DNA of 6,468 nucleotides from Deltaproteobacteria bacterium RBG_13_52_11 (GCA_001797745.1 MGQF01000018.1:23958-30425); one strand, 5' to 3'; counted from the first letter of the stretch, positions 1 through 5,297 are shown. Numbers and translations: made by a program. Notes: a model not told the origin generated them from the letters alone.

Positions 1-454
1 CCTCCTGCAACCGTTCCACCACCGTGGTCATGTGCCCGTAGTGGGTCCCGGCCCAGTAGACCTTCCGGCAGGAGGGACAGCGGGAAAACTCCTGCTGGGT
101 GTGGTAGATATAGTCGGGGACCTCCCCCTTCACCTCCTCGGAGTCTATCTCTTCCAAAGGGGTGTTACAGGTCAGACAGCGGGAGAAGAGCCGTTCCTTT
201 TTGACGGGGAGTCGGAAGTGGTGCATCACCTCCTGAAGCTGCCGGAAGGGGTTGTCCTCTCGAATCAGTAGCGCCTCTAATAACCCCGTGCCCTTGTAGA
301 GCTTGGTGTCCTTGGTGATGAGGACCCTGCCTTCATCCTGGGTCCGTTGCAGGATCCCCTCGAGGTCATCAGTGCGCCAATAGACGGTATCGTAGCCCAG
401 GATGCGGAGCCATTTGGCCAGTTTTCCCAAGGTCTTGTCAACGATAAAAGTCAT
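1..454 (-). CDS. Mut7-C RNase domain protein (3' end cut by window edge)
   Basis: An open frame of 151 codons starts at ATG 454 and stays open to the left edge. It opens MTFIVDKTLGKLAKWLRILG, the typical start of Mut7-C (PF01927) proteins, which are PIN-like predicted ribonucleases. Asp6 and Asp49 (in ITKDTKL) are the likely acidic metal-binding residues. The C-terminal half carries a zinc-ribbon-like pair of CxxC motifs (Cys93/Cys96 and Cys126/Cys129) followed by VYWAGTHYGHM, a strong family signature. Family members are about 150-160 residues, so only a few codons are missing. The start overlaps the deaminase stop by ATGA (451-454), and no Shine-Dalgarno sequence is visible upstream, so translation is probably coupled. 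The substrate RNA is unknown, and a role in the salvage operon is not shown by the sequence. Confidence 0.9.
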   Translation of the reverse strand, partial: MTFIVDKTLGKLAKWLRILGYDTVYWRTDDLEGILQRTQDEGRVLITKDTKLYKGTGLLEALLIREDNPFRQLQEVMHHFRLPVKKERLFSRCLTCNTPLEEIDSEEVKGEVPDYIYHTQQEFSRCPSCRKVYWAGTHYGHMTTVVERLQE

Positions 455-1716
455 CCGGCAGCGCGCTTGACCAGAGCAAAGGCCTTCTCGCGGGCCTTCG
501 CCATAATCTCCTCCTCCCCCTCAACGCGGCGTCCCCGCATGAGGATCCTCCCATCGCAGATCAGGGTATCAACGCAGGAACCATTGGCGGCATAAATGAG
601 GTCGGATGCCAGATGGAAGTGGGGGGTGAGCTGGGGGGTGTCCAGATCCACCAGGGCGATATCGGCCCACATCCCCGCCTCGATGAGGCCGCTTTCCAGA
701 CCGAAGGCCCGGGCCCCCTCAACGGTGATCATTTCCAGGGCCTCGCGGGCCGGCATCACCACCGGATCCCCCGTATGGAACTTCTGCAGGAGGGAGGCGA
801 GCTTAGCGGCCTCCAGCATGTCGAGGTTGTTGTTGGAGGCGCACCCATCGGTCCCCAGGGCGGTAATCACCCCTCGCCCCCGTAGCTGGGGATAGGGGAA
901 GACCCCTCCCACGGTGAGCTTCATGTTGGAGGTGGGGTTGTGCACCACCCGCACCCCGTGGGCCTTGAGGATGTCCATGTCATCCTCGTCCAGCCATACG
1001 CAGTGACAGGCGATGAGATGAGGCCCCAGAAACCCGATCTGCTCCAAATACCGCACCGGGCGCACCCCGTGGGCCTCCAAACAGCGATTGACCTCTTCCT
1101 CGGTCTCGGCGAGGTGAAAGTGGACCAACAGCCCCTTTGCCTGGGCGAATGCGGCGCACCACCGCAGCGCCTCCTCCGAGACCGTGTAGATGGCGTGGGG
1201 ACCGAGGGTGAAGACCACCCGGGAGCCGAATGCCTCCCGGCCGGCATAGAGCTTTTCGTTGAGCGCTATTTGTTCCCTCGTTTTTTTTGTATCGAAGAGA
1301 TCGATAAAGACGGCGCTTATCGCGCCCCTGATCCCCATCTCCTGCACTGCCCTGGCCGTACCCCGCCAGTGCCAGTACATGTCGTTGAAAAAGGTTGTCC
1401 CTGCCTTGATCATCTCCAGGCAGGCCAACTTGGTCCCCCAGTAGACGTCCTCTTCCGTCATGTGGGCCTCGACGACCCATATCTTGGTCTCCAACCACTC
1501 CTTGAGCGGCATGTCGTCGGCATACCCCCGCAGCAACGTCATCGCGGCATGGGTATGCCCGTTGATAAAGGAAGGTACGGCCGCCTTACCCTCGCCGGTG
1601 ATCTCCTCATCGGCCTTCAGATCCGGCAGGTCGCCGATCTCCTTGATTCTATTCCCCTCGATGAAGATGTCCTTGGTCTCGCCATTGAGCCGCACCCTTT
1701 TAATCAAGATGCTCAT
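451..1716 (-). CDS. mtaD: MtaD-like amidohydrolase: 5'-methylthioadenosine/S-adenosylhomocysteine deaminase
   Basis: This 421-residue cytosolic metal-dependent hydrolase belongs to the ATZ/TRZ branch of the amidohydrolase superfamily. It likely deaminates 5'-methylthioadenosine and/or S-adenosylhomocysteine to the inosine forms. A small N-terminal beta domain (about 1-50) leads into the TIM barrel. Visible metal-site and catalytic residues are His54 and His56 (NGHTHAAM), His201 and Glu204 (HFHLAET), His238 (ACHCVWLDEDD) and Asp290 (GTDG). The stretch TLLRGYADDMPLKEWLE is characteristic of MtaD-type enzymes. Length is normal for the family. ATG 1716 is preceded by GGAGGAG (1722-1728) with a 5-nt gap and overlaps the phosphorylase stop by ATGA. 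The adjoining phosphorylase supports a methylthioadenosine role. Related deaminases of guanine, triazines or other adenosines share the motifs, so exact substrate is inferred. A run of eight A's lies in the coding strand at 1281-1288. Confidence 0.88.
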   Translation of the reverse strand: MSILIKRVRLNGETKDIFIEGNRIKEIGDLPDLKADEEITGEGKAAVPSFINGHTHAAMTLLRGYADDMPLKEWLETKIWVVEAHMTEEDVYWGTKLACLEMIKAGTTFFNDMYWHWRGTARAVQEMGIRGAISAVFIDLFDTKKTREQIALNEKLYAGREAFGSRVVFTLGPHAIYTVSEEALRWCAAFAQAKGLLVHFHLAETEEEVNRCLEAHGVRPVRYLEQIGFLGPHLIACHCVWLDEDDMDILKAHGVRVVHNPTSNMKLTVGGVFPYPQLRGRGVITALGTDGCASNNNLDMLEAAKLASLLQKFHTGDPVVMPAREALEMITVEGARAFGLESGLIEAGMWADIALVDLDTPQLTPHFHLASDLIYAANGSCVDTLICDGRILMRGRRVEGEEEIMAKAREKAFALVKRAAG

Positions 1717-2420
1717 TCCATCTCCTCCATCACCCGAATCAAGATCTTATTGACGGTGGCGGCATTCTCCCGCCCCCGCTGGAAGATCTCCTCCTCGGTG
1801 AGGGGTGCGTCAATGATGCCATGGCAGTAGTTGTCCACCGAACAGATGCTCGCGTAGGCCACCCCCACCTCTTGGCAGAGGGTGGCCTCATGGGCCATGG
1901 TCATCCCCACCACGTGGCCGAAGTTTCTCAGCATGGCGACCTCCGCCTTGGTCTCCAGGCGGGGGCCGATGGTCTGGATATAGACCCCTTCTTGTACAAA
2001 TGCCGCCCCTGCCTCCTTGGCGGCCCGAATCAGGCGTTCCCTCAGCCCCGCGTCCAGGCTCGGGGTGATGTGCACGACGTGGTGTTCGTAAAAGGTCAGG
2101 ATCCCCCAGGGGCTGAGGTAGTCGTGGGGGATCACGATCCGCCCTGGGGGTAATTCCTCCCTGAGGCTCCCCACCGAGTTGACCCCGATTATCTCGGTCA
2201 CCTCCAATTTTTTGAGGGCATAGATGTTGGCGCGGTGGTTGATGCGGTGGGGGGGGATCCTCTGGGGGCCGTGGCGAAGGAGTAATACCATCTCTCTATG
2301 CCCCAGACGACCTATCGTGAAGTGGTCCGATGGTTCCCCAAAGGGGGTCTCCATCACCCTTTTGTCAGCTACCTCCATCCCCTCAAGGGAGAAGTCCCCC
2401 CCCGCGATGATCCCCAGCAT
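1713..2420 (-). CDS. Family-2 nucleoside phosphorylase, MTA/MTI phosphorylase type
   Basis: This 235-residue protein belongs to the PNP/MTAP (family 2) nucleoside phosphorylases, which split a purine nucleoside with phosphate into base and ribose-1-phosphate. Family landmarks are RHG (50-52), IPPHRINHRANIYALKKL (55-72), the GVNSVGSL turn (79-86), IGPRLETKAEVAML (151-164) and VGMTMAHEA with Met173, Thr174 and Glu178. The base-pocket segment is CSVDNYCHG (193-201). Because it is co-transcribed with an MtaD-like deaminase, methylthioinosine phosphorolysis is a reasonable inference; methylthioadenosine or ordinary purine nucleosides remain possible. It is slightly shorter than typical family members (about 240-290 residues). 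The first phosphate loop reads IIAGGDF instead of the usual IIGG[ST]G. ATG 2420 has a strong AAGGAGG (2425-2431) 4 nt upstream. It is the first gene of the minus-strand operon. Confidence 0.86.
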   Translation of the reverse strand: MLGIIAGGDFSLEGMEVADKRVMETPFGEPSDHFTIGRLGHREMVLLLRHGPQRIPPHRINHRANIYALKKLEVTEIIGVNSVGSLREELPPGRIVIPHDYLSPWGILTFYEHHVVHITPSLDAGLRERLIRAAKEAGAAFVQEGVYIQTIGPRLETKAEVAMLRNFGHVVGMTMAHEATLCQEVGVAYASICSVDNYCHGIIDAPLTEEEIFQRGRENAATVNKILIRVMEEME

Positions 2421-2441
2421 TGCCCCTCCTTCTCAAAGAGC

Positions 2442-2471
2442 ATAATACGAGAAAAGGACAGGGATTGTCAA
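2442..2471 (-). promoter_or_regulatory. Sigma70-type promoter for the salvage operon
   Basis: Read on the minus strand, TTGACA (2471-2466) is followed after 18 nt by TATTAT (2447-2442). That is a perfect -35 and a 5/6 -10. Transcription would begin near 2435, giving a leader of about 15 nt with the AAGGAGG ribosome-binding site just before ATG 2420. Prediction is by eye only. Confidence 0.6.
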
Positions 2472-2484
2472 TTTTCCCACGTTC

Positions 2485-2513
2485 TTGACTCCCCCCAGGT
2501 GAACATATATATT
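2485..2513 (+). promoter_or_regulatory. Sigma70-type promoter for the DUF362/polyferredoxin pair
   Basis: TTGACT (2485-2490), a 17-nt spacer and TATATT (2508-2513) match the consensus 5/6 at each element. The predicted start falls around 2519-2521, so the transcript would have a very short leader. This favours ATG 2533 over ATG 2521 as the translation start. Its -35 lies back to back with that of the divergent promoter, 13 bp apart, so one regulator could act on both. Confidence 0.6.
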
Positions 2514-2522
2514 AAAAAGGAT

Positions 2523-2528
2523 GGGAGA
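2523..2528 (+). promoter_or_regulatory. Ribosome-binding site that decides the DUF362 start
   Basis: GGGAGA lies 4 nt before ATG 2533. The alternative in-frame ATG at 2521 has only AAAAAGG directly touching it and coincides with the predicted transcription start. The downstream ATG is therefore preferred, which also puts the twin-arginine motif close to the N-terminus (MSKLTRRE). Confidence 0.5.
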
Positions 2529-2532
2529 ACAA

Positions 2533-3441
2533 ATGTCGAAGCTGACGCGCAGAGAGGTGTTGAAACTGCTCCTGGCGGGGGCGGTCCTGACCCCCTGGCC
2601 ATGGAGGGCCGTATGCTCTGCTGCGACGCAATTCCCTCCTGACGTGGTGATCTCTCGGGGGACCTCCCCTGCCTTGATCACGGAGGCGGCCGTGCTGGCC
2701 CTGGGTGGCATGGGCAGATTCGTCTCCCGCGGGGACGTCGTCCTCGTAAAGCCCAACATAGCGTGGGATCGTACGCCTGAGCAGGCCGCCACCACCAATC
2801 CGGAGCTCGTGGCGACCCTGGTGCGTCTGTGCCTTGAGGCCGGTGCCAAGGAGGTGAAGGTCTTCGACAACCCCTGCGAGGACCCCCGCCGCTCCTATGT
2901 GAGCAGCGGGATCATGGCGGCGGCCAAAAAGGCAGGTGCGAACGTAAGCTATATGGAGGAGCGCAAGTTCCGGCGGATGGAGATCAAGGGTGAGGACCTC
3001 AAGACCTGGGAGGTCTATCAGGAGGCAATGGAGGTGGACAAGATAATCAACTGCCCCATCCTCAAGCACCACAGCCTGGCCCGGGTCACCATGGGGATGA
3101 AGAACCTCATGGGCCTGGTCGGCGGCGACCGTGGCCGCATCCACTGGAAATTGGATCAGGCCATTGTGGATCTCGCCGCCTTTTTCAAGCCGACCTTGGT
3201 CGTCCTCGATGCAATCCGGATATTGACGGCCAACGGCCCCCAGGGTGGGAGCTTAAAGTATGTCAAACGACTCAACACGGTGGCAGCAGGGATCGACCAG
3301 GTGGCCATCGATGCCATGGGTGCCAGACTCTTCGGGCTCCAGCCCAAGGAGATGGATCATCTCCGTATCGCCTCGCAGCGGGGTTTGGGGCGCATGGACC
3401 TGACAAAGCTGCGGATCAAGGAGGTCAAGGCCGATTCCTAA
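2533..3441 (+). CDS. DUF362 domain protein with Tat signal peptide
   Basis: The protein has 302 residues from ATG 2533 (306 if ATG 2521 is used). It starts MSKLTRREVLKLLLAGAVL: a twin-arginine motif (TRRE, 5-8) and a hydrophobic stretch, with likely cleavage near residues 29-31 (CSAA). Export of the folded protein to the periplasm is therefore expected. The mature part is a DUF362 domain (PF04015): DVVLVKPNIAW (68-78), then GAKEVKVFDNP, then IINCPILKHHSLARVTMGMK (171-190), NLMGLVGGDRGRIHWKLDQA (191-210) and NGPQGG (234-239). It lacks the ferredoxin domain attached to some DUF362 proteins, having only four scattered cysteines (28, 100, 115, 174). The biochemical function of the domain is not established. 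The polyferredoxin gene follows after 52 bp, so this is probably its periplasmic redox or cofactor partner, which is an inference from context. Confidence 0.87.
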   Translation: MSKLTRREVLKLLLAGAVLTPWPWRAVCSAATQFPPDVVISRGTSPALITEAAVLALGGMGRFVSRGDVVLVKPNIAWDRTPEQAATTNPELVATLVRLCLEAGAKEVKVFDNPCEDPRRSYVSSGIMAAAKKAGANVSYMEERKFRRMEIKGEDLKTWEVYQEAMEVDKIINCPILKHHSLARVTMGMKNLMGLVGGDRGRIHWKLDQAIVDLAAFFKPTLVVLDAIRILTANGPQGGSLKYVKRLNTVAAGIDQVAIDAMGARLFGLQPKEMDHLRIASQRGLGRMDLTKLRIKEVKADS

Positions 3442-3493
3442 GGGTAGAGGCAAGGGCAGATCTCCCGGGATAAAGTGGTGGTGGCTCAGGCGT

Positions 3494-5017
3494 TTGAGCC
3501 AGTGGTCCTTCCTGGCGCTCTTTTTGACCCTCTTTGTCCTGACGGCCTACAAGGGGACGGATGAGATCGCCTATCCCGTCCGCGTCTTCCTGCACTTTGA
3601 TCCGCTGATCCTCATCACAACCTTCCTCTCCTCCCATGCCGTGCCCACAGCCCTCTTGCTATCACTTATCACTGTCGCCTTCACCCTCGTGTTCGGCAGG
3701 GTCTTCTGCGGCTGGGTCTGCCCTTTGGGGACGCTCAATGACTTCATGGGCCGCCTCTGCCCCAAGGAGAGAAGAAAGGAGCCCCTGGGGGAGCGGGTAC
3801 GCAGGCTCAAGTACTACATCCTCATTGTTATCCTTGTAAGCTCCCTCTTCACCCTCCAGATCGCCGGGGTGGCGGACCCCATCTCCTTATTGATCCGCTC
3901 CCTCGCCGTGGCTGCCGAGCCTGCAATCAACCTGATGGCTTACACCGTCTTCGACCTCCTCTACCGCGCCCATATCCCCGTCGTGACGACAGGTTCCGAG
4001 ACGATCTATGCCTTTCTGAAACAATCTATCTTGGCCTTTCGCCAACCCTTTTTCTATCAAGGTGTCTTCATAGGCCTTATCTTCGCCGCCGTCCTCCTCG
4101 CTAATCTCTACCGGCGGCGTTTCTGGTGCGCCGGCCTCTGCCCCCTCGGTGCCCTGTTGGGACTCATTACCCAGATCAGCCCCCTGAAGCGGTTAGTGGG
4201 GAAAGGGTGCACCTCCTGCAACCTCTGTGTCCAGGAGTGCCGCATTGGGGCGGCAGCGGACCTGAAAGGGGAGTGGAAAAAGGCGGAGTGTGTGCTGTGC
4301 GGCGAGTGTCAGGAGGACTGCCCCCGGGATGCGGTTCGGTTCGGTTTTCTTCCCGCAAAGGCAAGCAAGGCCGCAGGGGTTGACCTGCAGCGGCGTGGGG
4401 TGATCGCCTCCCTCTGCGCCGGGATCTTCATCCCCCCTCTCATCAGGACCGACCCCCTCACGAAGAGGAGACAGGGGAGGCTCATCCGTCCCCCTGGCGC
4501 CCTGCCGGAGGATGAGTTCTTGCGCCGGTGCGTCCGGTGCGGGGAGTGCATGAAGGTCTGTCTCACCAACGGCCTGCAGCCTGCCTTGCTTGAGGCAGGC
4601 CTGGAGGGGATCTGGACCCCTCGATTTGACTTCCACATGGGCTACTGTCAGTACTACTGCACCCTCTGCGGTCAGGTATGTCCCACAGGGGCCCTCAGAA
4701 AGCTCTCCCAGGAGGAGAAGGCCCGCACCAAGATCGGCCTTGCCTATATCGACAAGAACCGCTGTATCCCCTACGCCCAGGGGGGCGAGTGCATCGTGTG
4801 CGAGGAGCACTGCCCGACCCCGGACAAGGCCATCAAGTTCGAATGGGCGGAGGTGATGACCCCCGAGGGGAGGAAACGGATCAGGCGCCCTGTTATAGAC
4901 CTCAAGCTCTGCATCGGCTGCGGGATCTGCGAGTACAAGTGCCCCTTGCACGACCAGCCCGCCATCATCTGCACCCGCCTCGGTGAATCGCGGGCAGACG
5001 AGCTTTTGCCTTTTTAA
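3494..5017 (+). CDS. NapH/NapG-like membrane polyferredoxin with six cysteine clusters
   Basis: From TTG 3494 the protein has 507 residues. Residues 1-235 are NapH-like: membrane helices near 3-19, 52-70, 107-125 and 188-206, with the paired motifs FCGWVCPLGTL (Cys72/76) and WCAGLCPLGALLG (Cys212/216). Two CxxCxxCxxxC ferredoxin motifs follow: Cys239/242/245/249 and Cys266/269/272/276. A twin-arginine plus hydrophobic segment (QRRGVIASL, 299-316) comes next. A NapG/MauM-like part then carries four more clusters: Cys346/349/352/356, Cys385/389/392/396, Cys424/433/436/440 and Cys473/476/479/483. It likely relays electrons between the quinone pool or cytoplasm and a periplasmic acceptor. No ATG or GTG start exists in frame. 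Family-like residues (KWWWLRRLSQ) are encoded upstream of TTG, so the true start may be the non-standard ATA 3470. It probably shares a transcript with the DUF362 gene. Confidence 0.88.
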   Translation: MSQWSFLALFLTLFVLTAYKGTDEIAYPVRVFLHFDPLILITTFLSSHAVPTALLLSLITVAFTLVFGRVFCGWVCPLGTLNDFMGRLCPKERRKEPLGERVRRLKYYILIVILVSSLFTLQIAGVADPISLLIRSLAVAAEPAINLMAYTVFDLLYRAHIPVVTTGSETIYAFLKQSILAFRQPFFYQGVFIGLIFAAVLLANLYRRRFWCAGLCPLGALLGLITQISPLKRLVGKGCTSCNLCVQECRIGAAADLKGEWKKAECVLCGECQEDCPRDAVRFGFLPAKASKAAGVDLQRRGVIASLCAGIFIPPLIRTDPLTKRRQGRLIRPPGALPEDEFLRRCVRCGECMKVCLTNGLQPALLEAGLEGIWTPRFDFHMGYCQYYCTLCGQVCPTGALRKLSQEEKARTKIGLAYIDKNRCIPYAQGGECIVCEEHCPTPDKAIKFEWAEVMTPEGRKRIRRPVIDLKLCIGCGICEYKCPLHDQPAIICTRLGESRADELLPF

Positions 5018-5111
5018 CCCCTACCTCGGCAATACAAGCATCCTCTTCAATCATCTCCCTGGTAGCAAGCCCCTTCAGGCCGTGTTTGTCGCGGAATGTG
5101 CGTAATTCCAT
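4965..5111 (-). CDS. Small 48-residue ORF, antisense to the polyferredoxin 3' end
   Basis: ATG 5111 opens a 48-codon frame (begins MELRTFRDKHGLKGLATREM) that ends in TGA at 4965-4967. I do not recognise it. The predicted protein is charged and soluble, with Lys/Arg and Glu/Asp mixed through it and two cysteines (26, 47). A clear ribosome-binding site (AAGGAG, 6-nt spacing) is the main support. The last 16 codons lie antisense to the polyferredoxin C-terminus (53-bp overlap) and contain KKAKARLP, which may only reflect the other strand. No good promoter was found upstream on the minus strand. It could be a real small protein, the remnant of a larger gene, or chance. The long frame continuing upstream to 6392 on this strand is only the shadow of nrdD. 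Confidence 0.35.
   Translation of the reverse strand: MELRTFRDKHGLKGLATREMIEEDACIAEVGVKKAKARLPAIHRGGCR
4993..5015 (+). terminator. Possible intrinsic terminator at the end of the polyferredoxin gene
   Basis: GGCAGA (4993-4998) can pair with TTTGCC (5005-5010), including one G-U pair, around a 6-nt loop. Five T's follow directly (5011-5015) and merge with the TAA stop. The stem is short and lies inside the last codons, so this is a weak candidate. No better hairpin plus T-run was seen downstream. Confidence 0.35.
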
Positions 5112-5117
5112 AATCTT

Positions 5118-5123
5118 CTCCTT
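5118..5123 (-). promoter_or_regulatory. Strong Shine-Dalgarno site before the small minus-strand ORF
   Basis: On the minus strand AAGGAG sits 6 nt before ATG 5111, within the purine-rich run AAGAAGGAGAAGATT. This is as good as any ribosome-binding site in the window and is what lifts the 48-codon ORF above background. Confidence 0.45.
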
Positions 5124-5171
5124 CTTGGGGGGAGGTAATGTTAAAGGACCGAAAAATCGCCTCCGAGGAAA

Positions 5172-5200
5172 TTTTCCTCTTGACAATTTTCCCTTGACAA
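5172..5200 (+). repeat. Two-unit tandem repeat carrying two -35 boxes
   Basis: TTTTCCTCTTGACAA (5172-5186) is followed at once by TTTTCCCTTGACAA (5187-5200). The units differ by one inserted base and one T/C choice. Each ends in a perfect TTGACA, so the duplication doubles the -35 element. The overlapping sequence GAGGAAA-T-TTTCCTC (5165-5179) is also an inverted repeat. Confidence 0.75.
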
Positions 5201-5207
5201 GTACTAT
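5180..5207 (+). promoter_or_regulatory. nrdD promoter P1 (upstream)
   Basis: TTGACA (5180-5185), a 16-nt spacer and TACTAT (5202-5207, 4/6). The -10 lies inside the first NrdR-like box, so a bound repressor would block it. Predicted start is near 5214, giving a leader of about 120 nt. Confidence 0.45.
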
Positions 5208-5222
5208 ATGTTGTGGTATGAA
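5194..5222 (+). promoter_or_regulatory. nrdD promoter P2 (downstream)
   Basis: TTGACA (5194-5199), a 17-nt spacer and TATGAA (5217-5222, 4/6). The first NrdR-like box fills most of the spacer and the second begins just after the predicted start near 5229. This is a layout expected for repression. Confidence 0.5.
5201..5216 (+). promoter_or_regulatory. Candidate NrdR box 1
   Basis: The 16-mer GTACTATATGTTGTGG matches the NrdR consensus acaCwAtATaTwGtgt at 12 of 16 positions, including every strongly conserved base. NrdR is the zinc-finger/ATP-cone repressor of bacterial ribonucleotide reductase genes. The consensus is recalled and the match made by eye. The nrdR gene itself is not in the window. 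Confidence 0.6.
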
Positions 5223-5231
5223 GATCCAGAA

Positions 5232-5247
5232 ATACAAGATATTATAT
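5232..5247 (+). promoter_or_regulatory. Candidate NrdR box 2
   Basis: ATACAAGATATTATAT matches the same consensus at 12 of 16 positions but lacks the conserved G of the right half. It starts exactly 31 bp after box 1. Pairs of NrdR boxes typically lie about three helical turns (31-32 bp) apart, which strengthens both calls. AT-richness raises the chance of a random match. Confidence 0.55.
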
Positions 5248-5256
5248 AAGTAACCA

Positions 5257-5276
5257 TTAAATAACATGTCATTTAA
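5257..5276. repeat. 20-bp imperfect palindrome in the nrdD leader
   Basis: TTAAAT (5257-5262) and ATTTAA (5271-5276) flank a CATG-centred core. Nine of ten base pairs are symmetric; only 5263/5270 break it. It could be a binding site for a dimeric regulator or an RNA hairpin. It is not a match to the FNR (TTGAT-N4-ATCAA) or Rex consensus. Confidence 0.5.
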
Positions 5277-5297
5277 CAGCTCAATCATGTAACAGCT
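5274..5297 (+). repeat. Short direct repeat TAACAGCT in the nrdD leader
   Basis: TAACAGCT occurs at 5274-5281 and again at 5290-5297, 16 bp apart. The second copy runs into GCTAC-C-GTAGC (5295-5305), a tight inverted repeat. Function is unknown and the repeat is short enough to be chance. Confidence 0.35.

Noticed and set aside
940..1830. 296-residue plus-strand frame antisense to the deaminase and phosphorylase
   Set aside because: It opposes two well-conserved enzymes, has no recognisable domain, and long antisense frames are common in GC-rich DNA.
2600..2625. Lipoprotein signal (Cys28) in the DUF362 protein
   Set aside because: The residues before the cysteine (RAV) do not fit a lipobox; a Tat signal with ordinary cleavage fits better.
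4193..4951. 252-residue minus-strand frame inside the polyferredoxin gene
   Set aside because: The plus strand has cluster after cluster of conserved cysteine motifs here, so this is a shadow frame.
5165..5179. GAGGAAA-T-TTTCCTC as a transcription terminator
   Set aside because: The stem would be short with a very small loop and no T-run follows; the sequence is better explained as part of the tandem promoter units.
5138..5197. 19-codon plus-strand frame after GGGGGGAGGTA
   Set aside because: The ribosome-binding site is only 2 nt from the ATG, the frame runs through the promoter -35 boxes upstream of the predicted transcription starts, and the peptide is not recognisable.
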